A stretch of 54,354 bases of DNA from an uncultured Eubacteriales bacterium (GTDB taxonomy: Bacteria > Bacillota > Clostridia > Oscillospirales > CAG-272). Positions 1 to 6,406 of the stretch are shown here, piece by piece (positions within the stretch are counted from its first letter, which is position 1; each line of letters starts with the position of its first letter). Both the position numbers and the translations under genes were made by a program. The DNA is taken from assembly GCA_900546635.1 (NCBI GenBank), contig URDS01000007.1:1-54354 (forward strand), read 5' to 3'. Under the pieces are notes generated by a model. That model saw only the letters and a list, made by a program, of their open reading frames with translations. It was not told the DNA's origin and searched no databases.

Positions 1-93
1 GCACTCGCACGCCCGCAAGGTGTTTACAAGGCGGCGCATGTCCGCCTTGTAAACATATTTATTTTATTTGCAATTCTTATCTTGATCGACAAG
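1..93 (-). repeat. Dispersed repeat R2, copy A (cut by window edge)
   Basis: Positions 1-93 match the reverse complement of 45313-45401 almost base for base (a few substitutions and one small indel). The core is a 13 bp inverted repeat with a short loop at 22-54. Read in the direction of murC transcription it lies 3' of murC, as copy B lies 3' of the transketolase genes. The left end is truncated by the window boundary, so its full length is unknown. Confidence 0.8.
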
Positions 94-97
94 CTCA

Positions 98-133
98 AAG
101 CTTCAAACCCGATGAATATCGGATTTGAAGCTT
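98..133 (-). terminator. Putative murC terminator
   Basis: A 16 bp stem with a GAAT/ATTC loop follows the murC stop codon. Its one mismatch on the plus strand becomes a G-U wobble when transcribed from the minus strand, which suits a minus-strand transcript. The U tract is short, so strength is uncertain. Confidence 0.5.
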
Positions 134-164
134 TTTCCTTTTCGAGATTTTCAAACACAGCGTT

Positions 165-1559
165 TTATGCGTTCAGCAGCAGCTTGGAAAGCGTGGTAAT
201 ATCGCCGGCGCCCATCGTCAGAATTATGTCCCCCGGCTTTGCATTCTCTAAAAGATACGCCGCAATTTTTTCAAAGCTGTCAAGATACAGCGCGCCGTTT
301 CCGATACGCTCGGCGAGAAGCGCGCTCGACATGCCGAGCGTATCGGTCTCGCGCGCCGGATAAATATCGGCCAAAACCGTCTTATCCGCCAGACGCAGTG
401 AAGAAACAAAGCCGTCAAACAGCCCCTTTGTGCGTGAATACGTATGCGGCTGATACGCGCAGAAAACACGGCCGTCGGTCATTGAGCGCGCGGCCGAAAG
501 CGTGGCGGCAATTTCGGTGGGATGATGCGCGTAATCATCATAAATCCGAACGCCAGCCCGCTCGCCTTTGTATTCCATGCGGCGGCGAGCGCCGCCAAAG
601 CGCTCCAGCCCCCGAACAATATCCCCTGTGGGAATGCCGCAAAGAATTGCAGCCGCAGCCGCGGCAAGCGCGTCATACACATTATGTTCACCGGGCACTG
701 CAAGATGCACACGTTTTTTCATACTGCCATGGCAAAGATCAAACGAAACCCTTCCCAATGCCGTCTCTATATTTTTGGCCGTCACATCCGCCTCTCGCCG
801 GACGCCGAACGTCAGCATGCTGCCGTCAAAGCCTTCAGCCATCCGGCACACTTCATCGTCGTCCGCATTCAGCACCGCGCACCCGCAGCCCTTCGTTTTT
901 TCGATATACGCGCGGAACGACCGGCGAATCTGGGCAAGATCACGGAAATAATCCACATGATCCAGTTCGATATTGAGCACGACCGCAATCGTCGGATAAA
1001 AATCCAGAAAAGAATCCATATATTCGCAGGATTCAAAAATAAAGTTTTCCTGCCCGCCCACACGGTACGCACCGCAAATACTGGAAAGCTCAGCGCCGCA
1101 AATGATGGTCGGATCGGCGTTTGCCGCAAGAAAAATCTCAGACGTCATAGAGGTCACGGTGCTTTTGCCGTGCATACCCGAAATTCCGATGCGCCGGGTG
1201 TACCCGCACATCAAATATCCGAGATAGTCCGCGCGTGAAAACACCGGAATGCCGCACGCTTTGGCACGTACAAGTTCGGGTGTATCCTCACGCACCGCAA
1301 CCGTATATACCAGCGCGTCATATCCGTCAAGCTGCTCGGCTCTGTGTCCCTCAAAAATTTCAATCCCCTCCGCCTCAAGCCGGTCGGTCAAAGCCGAACG
1401 CACACGGTCGGAGCCACCGACCTTATATCCGGCGGTTTTGGTGATATGCGCCAGCGAGGACATTGTAATACCGCCGATGCCCAAAAAATACACTGCTTTC
1501 TTGCCCGCAAGTATACGCGCAATCTTATCAGCGCCAAAATGCGTATTTGCTACAGCCAT
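165..1559 (-). CDS. murC: UDP-N-acetylmuramate--L-alanine ligase
   Basis: Cytoplasmic Mur ligase that adds L-alanine to UDP-MurNAc, the first amino acid of the peptidoglycan stem peptide, using ATP. The 464-residue length is normal for MurC. Visible motifs are the N-terminal Rossmann-like GIGG (27-30), the ATP loop GMHGKST (128-134; the clostridial form of GTHGKT), the central LNIELDHVD segment and the C-terminal YDDYAHHPTE motif that marks MurC within the Mur family. The ATG at 1559 follows a TAGGAGG ribosome site. The gene stands alone, divergent from spoVG, with a weak terminator and repeat R2 downstream. Family assignment is near certain. Confidence 0.96.
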   Translation of the reverse strand: MAVANTHFGADKIARILAGKKAVYFLGIGGITMSSLAHITKTAGYKVGGSDRVRSALTDRLEAEGIEIFEGHRAEQLDGYDALVYTVAVREDTPELVRAKACGIPVFSRADYLGYLMCGYTRRIGISGMHGKSTVTSMTSEIFLAANADPTIICGAELSSICGAYRVGGQENFIFESCEYMDSFLDFYPTIAVVLNIELDHVDYFRDLAQIRRSFRAYIEKTKGCGCAVLNADDDEVCRMAEGFDGSMLTFGVRREADVTAKNIETALGRVSFDLCHGSMKKRVHLAVPGEHNVYDALAAAAAAILCGIPTGDIVRGLERFGGARRRMEYKGERAGVRIYDDYAHHPTEIAATLSAARSMTDGRVFCAYQPHTYSRTKGLFDGFVSSLRLADKTVLADIYPARETDTLGMSSALLAERIGNGALYLDSFEKIAAYLLENAKPGDIILTMGAGDITTLSKLLLNA

Positions 1560-1745
1560 ATCTGCTGCCTCCTAAATATTTTGTAAAATCCGCGCAGACA
1601 AGCCCGGTGCGCTGTTCAAAGCGCGAAATTTGCAGATGCGCGAACCTATATACCGCGCGAAAAAATACATGCATAAAAAAGACGCTATGGTCGCATAATT
1701 TTACCATGAGCCGCCCCCAAAGGGCAGACAACATGGAGGAGTTTT

Positions 1746-2045
1746 ATGGAAATTACCGATGTGAAAATCCGCAGAATCTTTGAAACCGCGCCGCTGAAAG
1801 CCGTGGCGTCGGTCACCTTTGACGGTCAGTTTGCCGTACACGACATCAAGGTGATCAGTACGCAGGAAAAGCTGTTTATCGTCATGCCCAGCCGCAAAAA
1901 CCCGGACGGTACCTACCGTGACATTGCGCATCCCATCAACACGATCTTCCGCCACCAATTGGAAAGCACGGTTCTGCGCGCCTACGAAAGCGCGGCGGCA
2001 GAACTGAGCGCGTCCGCCGAACCTGCCCTGCACGCCGAACCCTGA
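1746..2045 (+). CDS. spoVG: Septation/sporulation regulator SpoVG
   Basis: Small nucleic-acid-binding regulator, 99 residues. The family signature is clear: it starts MEITDVKIRRI, followed by ASVTFDGQFAVHDIKVI and the conserved FIVMPSRK stretch, then DIAHPIN near residue 60. In Bacillus SpoVG affects septation and sporulation; in other Firmicutes it binds DNA and RNA and influences capsule and virulence genes, which is notable next to a polysaccharide locus (proximity only; no regulation is shown). A GGAGG site sits 8 bases before the ATG. The C-terminal tail (about 78-99) is Ala/Glu rich and variable, as is usual. Confidence 0.95.
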   Translation: MEITDVKIRRIFETAPLKAVASVTFDGQFAVHDIKVISTQEKLFIVMPSRKNPDGTYRDIAHPINTIFRHQLESTVLRAYESAAAELSASAEPALHAEP

Positions 2046-2061
2046 TCTGTCTTTGGGAAAA

Positions 2062-2095
2062 GAGCGCCCGCTTGGCAAATAAGCCGCCGGCGCTC
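2062..2095. terminator. Hairpin between spoVG and the XRE gene
   Basis: A 7 bp GC-rich outer stem (GAGCGCC/GGCGCTC) with an inner stem lies between two convergent genes and reaches the stop codon of the XRE gene. There is no clear U tract, so termination is only possible. Confidence 0.35.
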
Positions 2096-2408
2096 ACCGG
2101 TTCCCGCCGAGCAGTTGAATCATATAGGCGCGTAGTTTTTCACGGTCGGCTTCCGTCAGTTGCCGGTAAAGCCGCAGAAACGCTTCCGTTCCTCTCTCCT
2201 CGCCGTCGAGCAGCCAGGCGGAGGATACATCAAAATATTCCGCAATACGGGTGATTTTATCTACCGACGGGGATGAATCGCTGTGCTCCAGATCATACAG
2301 AAAATTCCGATTGATCGCGCATTCTTCCAGCGTACGCTTCACCGTCGTGCCCCGCGCCTTGACCAATCCGCGTATACGCTGCGCAATATCCATATTTTTA
2401 CGGGGCAT
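2094..2408 (-). CDS. XRE-family repressor of a phage-type switch
   Basis: A 104-residue cI/Cro-like helix-turn-helix protein. The HTH spans roughly residues 8-65 (IAQRIRGLVKARG, then INRNFLYDLEHSDSSPSVDKITRIAEYFDVSSAWLL), followed by a short helical tail. The reading frame stays open upstream to 2519, but the ATG at 2408 has a GGGAGGACT ribosome site just before it, and the upstream extension is low complexity and crosses the operators. It is divergent from two small genes. Three copies of an ACAGAWATTTCTGT-like palindrome lie in the intergenic region, one inside the promoter of the divergent genes, so it most likely represses them. That regulatory role is inference. Confidence 0.85.
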   Translation of the reverse strand: MPRKNMDIAQRIRGLVKARGTTVKRTLEECAINRNFLYDLEHSDSSPSVDKITRIAEYFDVSSAWLLDGEERGTEAFLRLYRQLTEADREKLRAYMIQLLGGNR

Positions 2409-2451
2409 ACCCAGTCCTCCCAAAAATTTTTTGGTTATTTTATAAAATCGC

Positions 2452-2480
2452 TTGACATACAGATATTTCTGTGTTATTCT
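2452..2480 (+). promoter_or_regulatory. Promoter of the coiled-coil/ArpU-like pair
   Basis: TTGACA at 2452-2457, a 17-base spacer and TATTCT at 2475-2480. The spacer holds a perfect palindromic operator, so repressor binding would block RNA polymerase. Confidence 0.8.
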
Positions 2481-2544
2481 GTGGTTGAACAGAAATTTCT
2501 GTATATTTTCCATATTCATTTTATTGTATCACAGATATTTCGGT
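2459..2544. promoter_or_regulatory. Three operator-like palindromes
   Basis: ACAGATATTTCTGT at 2459-2472, ACAGAAATTTCTGT at 2489-2502 and the imperfect ACAGATATTTCGGT at 2531-2544. The first lies between -35 and -10 of the rightward promoter and the second just past the expected start site. Start-to-start distances are 30 and 42 bases, about three and four helical turns. These are the natural sites for the adjacent XRE protein. Confidence 0.75.
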
Positions 2545-2580
2545 ATTTCAAGTATATTTTACCCCACGGAGGAATAGAAC

Positions 2581-2784
2581 ATGCAATTCTACGACGACGG
2601 ACTGGCAAACGGCGGTTTTTCATACAGCAAAAGAGAACTGCGCGCTCAAATACAAGCACTGTACGGCAAAATCGACGACGAAAACGAAAAACGGGACGAA
2701 CTGCTCGGCAAACTTCGACGAACCGAACGCGCAATCATGCGCTGGAAAGAGCTTGTAGAAGAAATGGAGGCCTATCTGCAATGA
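2581..2784 (+). CDS. Small coiled-coil protein of phage-type cassette
   Basis: A 67-residue charged protein. After a short N-terminal segment (QFYDDGLANGGFSYSKREL), residues about 20-65 form one continuous predicted helix with heptad-like spacing, probably a coiled coil. No family is recognised. A GGAGG site at 2568-2572 precedes the ATG, and the gene follows the operator-controlled promoter. Its end overlaps the next gene by four bases (ATGA), so the two are translationally coupled. It may form a partner or scaffold for the ArpU-like protein; that is inference. Confidence 0.75.
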   Translation: MQFYDDGLANGGFSYSKRELRAQIQALYGKIDDENEKRDELLGKLRRTERAIMRWKELVEEMEAYLQ

Positions 2785-3185
2785 CCGGCGCGGAAAAAGC
2801 CGCTCCGAAGCAGGATATAAAAAAAGCCGTTACCAAAGAACGGCTGGAAAAGCTCTGCGGGCTGAAACGGGAAATCGCGCGCACCAAACGGCGGATCGCA
2901 CGGCTGGAAAACGAACTGACCCGCGAAAATATTGAAGCGGATCTGTATGCGGAAACAAAGCGCACACGGGACGCGCTGCGCGCCTATCTCATCGGCGCGC
3001 AGAAAGAAGAAACGCATCTGATCGAATACATAAACTCGATTCCGGACAGCGATATCCGCGAACTTTTTATGCTTCGCTATGTAGACGGCATACGCTCCTG
3101 GCAAAGAATCGCATTCCTCGCGGGCGAGCACGACGAGTCTTTTGTTCGCCGGCGGCACAACGCCTATTTACGAAAGCACTCGTAG
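2781..3185 (+). CDS. ArpU/RinA-like phage-type transcriptional regulator
   Basis: A 134-residue protein. Residues about 15-85 are helical and charged, probably a coiled coil. Residues about 86-134 resemble the sigma-70 region-4-like C-terminus of ArpU/RinA/DUF1492-type phage late-gene activators: INSIPDSDIRELFMLRYVDG, then a W-x-R-I-A helix and a second helix ending in RRRHNAYL. The ATG at 2781 overlaps the upstream stop, with GGAGG ten bases before it. There are no structural, terminase or integrase genes nearby, so this is either a prophage remnant or a free-standing regulatory pair. The target is unknown. Confidence 0.65.
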   Translation: MTGAEKAAPKQDIKKAVTKERLEKLCGLKREIARTKRRIARLENELTRENIEADLYAETKRTRDALRAYLIGAQKEETHLIEYINSIPDSDIRELFMLRYVDGIRSWQRIAFLAGEHDESFVRRRHNAYLRKHS

Positions 3186-3203
3186 TCCGAAAAAGCGTAC
3201 AGA

Positions 3204-3887
3204 TCAATTCTCCGGCGCGCCCTCGGACCGACTTGCCCCCGCCGAAACTTCGGCAAAATAAACCGGCATACCGCGGCTGCTGAACAGCATTTCATATTCA
3301 GTCATGATATTGTCAGCCGCATATTCGCTGTGATGCAGGTCGCGGCTGACTTTTTGAAGCGGCATTCCCGCCGCTTCAAATTCCGCGAGCGAAAAGGAAA
3401 ATAAATTCTCATTGTCGGTCTTAAATCTGAGTATACCGTCCGGCTTCAGCAAGGTTTTATAGATTTCCAAAAATCCGCGATAGGTCAGCCGCCGCTTATA
3501 GTATCCGGATTTCGGCCACGGATCGCTGAAATTCAAATAAATGCAATCAAATATATGCGGCGGGAACCACTCGGCCAACGCGCCGGCATCGCCGATAATA
3601 AAGCGCAGATTGTCCGCGCAGTCCGCTTCGTTTTGCAAAGCGCGCTCCACAGCGCAGATCATCACATCGGTCATTCGCTCCACCGCGTAAAAATGAATAT
3701 TTTTGCGGCTTGCCGCCATCTCCACTGAAAACTTTCCCTTGCCGCATCCGATCTCGAGATGAAGCGCCGCAGACGAACCGCCAAACGGCCCTTGCGGATC
3801 CGATTTTACCCTTTCCGCATCTGTGCAGAGCAAATGCGCCGCGGCAGCCAGCCGCTGTTCTCCGTTTTTCTTTTTTCGCATTCTCAT
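3204..3887 (-). CDS. trmB: tRNA (guanine-N7-)-methyltransferase
   Basis: Forms m7G46 in the variable loop of tRNAs using S-adenosylmethionine; soluble and cytoplasmic. The protein has 227 residues, normal for TrmB. The SAM-binding EIGCGKG motif lies near residue 46 and the family signature NFSDPWPK followed by RRL lies near residues 125-138; TDNENLFSFS is the late conserved block. It converges with the ArpU-like gene (18-base gap) and is divergent from the tRNA-Arg gene, with its own consensus promoter upstream. Confidence 0.94.
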   Translation of the reverse strand: MRMRKKKNGEQRLAAAAHLLCTDAERVKSDPQGPFGGSSAALHLEIGCGKGKFSVEMAASRKNIHFYAVERMTDVMICAVERALQNEADCADNLRFIIGDAGALAEWFPPHIFDCIYLNFSDPWPKSGYYKRRLTYRGFLEIYKTLLKPDGILRFKTDNENLFSFSLAEFEAAGMPLQKVSRDLHHSEYAADNIMTEYEMLFSSRGMPVYFAEVSAGASRSEGAPEN

Positions 3888-3929
3888 AGATTGAAAAATC
3901 TCCGCTCCTGTATTTTATGTTTCTTTATT

Positions 3930-3958
3930 ATTTTAACACAGAGCTTGTGTAAAGTCAA
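3930..3958 (-). promoter_or_regulatory. Promoter of trmB
   Basis: On the minus strand TTGACT (3958-3953), a 17-base spacer and TAAAAT (3935-3930). It lies about 45 bases upstream of the trmB start. Confidence 0.75.
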
Positions 3959-3986
3959 AAAGTTTCTGCAAAATCACAATTACCAG

Positions 3987-4015
3987 TTGACAAATATCTC
4001 CCGGTGTGCTAATAT
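3987..4015 (+). promoter_or_regulatory. Promoter of tRNA-Arg
   Basis: TTGACA at 3987-3992, 17-base spacer, TAATAT at 4010-4015. The expected start is about 24 bases before the mature tRNA 5' end. Confidence 0.85.
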
Positions 4016-4045
4016 ATATCAGTCGGGAAATTCCGGCTGACCCAT

Positions 4046-4121
4046 GCGCCTGTAGCTCAGTGGATAGAGTGCCCGGCTACGAACCGGTAGGCCGAGGGTT
4101 CGAATCCCCCCAGGCGCGCCA
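4046..4121 (+). tRNA. tRNA-Arg (anticodon ACG)
   Basis: The cloverleaf is readable by eye: acceptor strands GCGCCTG (4046-4052) and CAGGCGC (4111-4117), discriminator G, and an encoded CCA at 4119-4121. The D arm is GCTC/GAGT and the anticodon loop CTACGAA gives ACG, read as inosine-containing ICG for CGN arginine codons. The TTCGAAT T-loop is present. The anticodon stem has a C/T mismatch at its outer pair and the T stem one A/C mismatch, both tolerable. Confidence 0.95.
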
Positions 4122-4124
4122 AGA

Positions 4125-4164
4125 AAAAAGTCACTTTTGTCTACCAGACACAAGTGACTTTTTT
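4125..4164 (+). terminator. Terminator of tRNA-Arg
   Basis: A stem of GTCACTT with AAGTGAC, extended by an inner TGTCT/AGACA stem and a short loop, flanked by an A run and followed by six T. The T run merges directly into the left arm of the hairpin array. Confidence 0.9.
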
Positions 4165-4320
4165 CAATGACGTTTGCCTTCGGCAAATGATGCCGGCTGC
4201 GCCAATGATGTTCCCTTCGGGAATGATGCCGCTTCGCTGATGTTTTTAGGCAAACATCGCATCATTGCGAATGAAATTCGCAACATCATTATGCGAAGCA
4301 TAACATCATTCATCATTGAA
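4163..4320 (+). repeat. Fishbone hairpin array upstream of four-helix-bundle gene
   Basis: A 158-base nested structure. The outer stem pairs TTCAATGA (4163-4170) with TCATTGAA (4313-4320). The left arm carries small hairpins with TTC or similar loops at 4173-4187, 4195-4203, 4211-4223 and 4231-4237, separated by TGATG. The centre is a GATGTTT/AAACATC hairpin (4239-4258). The right arm carries hairpins with GAA loops at 4265-4283 and 4291-4301, separated by CATCATT. Left and right spacers are mutually complementary, so the array can fold as one long helix with side hairpins. Stem sequences differ between units while loops and spacers are constant. It sits 46 bases before the four-helix-bundle start. 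Confidence 0.85.
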
Positions 4321-4365
4321 AAGCCTGAAATTCTGTGATAAACTGAATAGGAAGGGGGCGATTTC

Positions 4366-4719
4366 GTGAAAGAAAATAAGCTGGCCGAGCTTTCTATGGA
4401 GTTCTCGGTTGATATGATTGAACTGGTAAAATATCTGAAAGCAAATAAGGAGACGGTTATTTCCAACCAAATCGGAAGAAGCGGAACTTCCATCGGCGCA
4501 AATATTCACGAAGCGAAATACGCACAGGGTAAAAAGGATTTTATCTCCAAGCTTGAAATCGCCCTGAAAGAAGCAAGTGAAACCGGCTATTGGCTTGAAC
4601 TGCTGTACCGGACCGAGTATATTGACGAGCAGATGTTCAAAACCCTGTCCTCCAAGTGTGCAACCATTCGCGTCATGCTGATTGCCTCCTGCAAAACCGC
4701 AAAGGAGAACACAAAATGA
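4366..4719 (+). CDS. Four-helix-bundle protein (23S rRNA IVS / S23 type)
   Basis: A 117-residue all-helical protein of the family first described from intervening sequences in 23S rRNA; it is also related in fold to Avd, the accessory protein of diversity-generating retroelements. The signature SIGANIHEA lies at 42-50, with the typical KKDFISKLEIALKEASETGYWLELL helix afterwards. The start is GTG at 4366 with a GGAAGGGGG ribosome site. Here it is not in an rRNA gene but between a tRNA gene and a pyrophosphatase gene, behind an elaborate hairpin array. Its stop overlaps the next start (ATGA). Biochemical function is unknown; members form pentamers and probably bind nucleic acid. Confidence 0.88.
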   Translation: MKENKLAELSMEFSVDMIELVKYLKANKETVISNQIGRSGTSIGANIHEAKYAQGKKDFISKLEIALKEASETGYWLELLYRTEYIDEQMFKTLSSKCATIRVMLIASCKTAKENTK

Positions 4720-5042
4720 TCGGTCCAACCGTTACAGTAATCGTTGACAGCCCCCTCGGCAGTTATCATCCGAAACATCGGGATATCTATTATCCTGTTA
4801 ATTACGGATATATTGAGGGAACGCTGGCGGCAGACGGCGAGGAAGAAGATGCTTATATCCTAGGCGTTGATAAACCACTTTCTTCATTTACCGGACATGT
4901 CATCGCAATCATTAAACGAGAAGATGATGTGGAACATAAATGGGTCGTTGTACCTGATGGCGTTTCCTTATCTGTGCATCAAATCAAAGAAATGACTTAT
5001 TTTCAAGAAAAGTATTTCAAATCAACAATTACTATGCTATAA
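4716..5042 (+). CDS. Small inorganic pyrophosphatase-like protein
   Basis: A 108-residue protein resembling the short soluble inorganic diphosphatase-type proteins of clostridia. Motifs are YYPVNYGYIEG (26-34), typical of family I pyrophosphatases, and the acidic DGEEEDAYILG (39-49), the counterpart of the metal-binding DxDxxD region. It is much shorter than a classical family I enzyme (about 170 residues), so catalysis should not be assumed. The ATG at 4716 has AAAGGAG before it and overlaps the four-helix-bundle stop, so translation of the two is coupled. A strong terminator follows. Confidence 0.8.
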   Translation: MIGPTVTVIVDSPLGSYHPKHRDIYYPVNYGYIEGTLAADGEEEDAYILGVDKPLSSFTGHVIAIIKREDDVEHKWVVVPDGVSLSVHQIKEMTYFQEKYFKSTITML

Positions 5043-5110
5043 AAATTTTGATCCACACTACTTTTGTTCGTTTTTACCTTAGTTTATACACCGTTTGGCC
5101 ACGCTTTGGC

Positions 5111-5153
5111 AAGAAACGGCAATACGCATCAGAGTATTGCCGTTTCTTTTTTT
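5111..5153 (+). terminator. Terminator after the pyrophosphatase gene
   Basis: A 15 bp stem (AAGAAACGGCAATAC and its complement) with an 8-base loop, ending in a run of T. It ends the hairpin-array/four-helix-bundle/pyrophosphatase unit. Confidence 0.9.
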
Positions 5154-5258
5154 GTATCTTTTCAGTTTTATTTTTGCTCTTCTTTTTTCGCCGCGGCGCG
5201 CATCGGTTTATTTTACTTCGTCTCTAAACTTGATTTTCTATAAACATCGTCACATGAC

Positions 5259-5304
5259 GCAATACAAGCCTATAAAAACTCCCGTTTTTATAGGCTTGTA
5301 TTGC
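5259..5304. repeat. Perfect 21 bp inverted repeat
   Basis: GCAATACAAGCCTATAAAAAC pairs perfectly with its complement across a 4-base loop. It lies between the convergent pyrophosphatase and LCP genes, about 80 bases past the LCP stop. No strong U tract follows on either side, although the stem itself holds TTTTT. It could be a bidirectional terminator. The rest of 5043-5385 holds only the terminator at 5111-5153. Confidence 0.8.
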
Positions 5305-5385
5305 TGTTCGTCCTCACCGCAATCAGAATGTTTTGAATAAGTTTCTCAAAAACACCGGCCGAATTTTCACTGAAAATCTATCGTT

Positions 5386-6378
5386 TCAATCCGCAGCAGA
5401 CTCATAAAAAAGTTGTACAACCTGTTTTTTCAAAGCCTCCTCATCTGCGTAAAACTCCATAAACGCCTCGCCTTGAACCGCTTCGCCGGCCACGGAAACA
5501 ATATCGCCGGCCGTGTATTCCGCGATCCGCTCATACAGCCGCGAAAGCTGATTCGCCGTGCAGTCGGAAACGACGTACTCCGATACCGTTTCCATGGTCG
5601 CAAGGAAAAATCCGTCGTCTTTCGCATCCGCGTCGATCAGCTTTTGCTTCAGCGCGCGGAGATATTGCCGCTGCCGTTCCATACGGCCGAGGTTGGTGCT
5701 GTCGGCAAGCCCCTGTCTCGCACGCACATAGGAAAGCGCCATGTCGCCGTTCAGCGTGACCTCGGCGCCTTTGACCATAGTCGGATCCAACGCGGTAAAA
5801 TCTTCCATCAGCGTCAGCGTAACGCCGCCCACTGCATCGTTTATTTTGGCCACCGCATCCATCGTGAGGGATATATAGTGATCTATATCAATGCCGTATA
5901 AAAAATTCGACACAGCATCTACCGTGTTTCGGCAACTGTCTTTTCCCCCGCTACCGTAGGTATGGGCAAGGGCAAGCTGCCCCGTAAAAGTGCCCGCCGG
6001 CTCGCCCCGAACGCCCAGCTTCTGAATGTCGGTCATGGTATCACGGTTTAAATGGAGCGCAGTATAGGCTTTCTCCTCTGCATCGATCAGCAGCAGCATG
6101 AGAAAATCCGCCTGCTGCGTGTTGTTGTAGCCGCTGTCCGAAGTTTGCGCCTCGTATTTATCCACGCCGATAATCAATACAGTATCCAGCTTTTTTTTCG
6201 GAACGTACCAGCCGTCGTTCATATAAATGCGTCCGTCATCCTTCGGATATTCGGCATCAGGTACACCAAGGCCGGCCTCCCAGGCAGAGAGCAGCCGAAA
6301 AAGGAGAATGCCGAGCAAGCAAAGCCCGGCTGAAATCATCACAATTTTTCCAGTATTCCGATTCATTCTCAGCTTCAT
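5386..6378 (-). CDS. LytR-CpsA-Psr (LCP) family cell-wall ligase
   Basis: LCP enzymes transfer lipid-linked glycopolymers to peptidoglycan outside the cell. The 330-residue protein has one N-terminal membrane anchor (about 11-31) and an extracellular LCP domain from about 64: LIIGVDK, LHLNRDTMTDI (about 98-108, with the conserved Arg), and SYVRARQGLADSTNLGRMERQRQYL (about 217-241). The frame is open to 6474, but the ATG at 6378 has GGAAGGGGAG upstream. As last gene of the second polysaccharide operon, after kinase, phosphatase and sortase, it probably attaches the polysaccharide made by this locus. Confidence 0.92.
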   Translation of the reverse strand: MKLRMNRNTGKIVMISAGLCLLGILLFRLLSAWEAGLGVPDAEYPKDDGRIYMNDGWYVPKKKLDTVLIIGVDKYEAQTSDSGYNNTQQADFLMLLLIDAEEKAYTALHLNRDTMTDIQKLGVRGEPAGTFTGQLALAHTYGSGGKDSCRNTVDAVSNFLYGIDIDHYISLTMDAVAKINDAVGGVTLTLMEDFTALDPTMVKGAEVTLNGDMALSYVRARQGLADSTNLGRMERQRQYLRALKQKLIDADAKDDGFFLATMETVSEYVVSDCTANQLSRLYERIAEYTAGDIVSVAGEAVQGEAFMEFYADEEALKKQVVQLFYESAAD

Positions 6379-6406
6379 TGCCCGATATTCTCCCCTTCCT
6401 ATTTTT

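Noticed and set aside
2094..3185. Toxin-antitoxin module
   Set aside because: The downstream proteins look like a coiled coil and an ArpU/RinA-type regulator, with no toxin fold, and the repressor is divergent rather than in the same operon.
4163..4320. CRISPR array
   Set aside because: Units are short hairpins with varying stems in two opposed orientations; there are no direct repeats of about 30 bases, no unique spacers and no cas genes.
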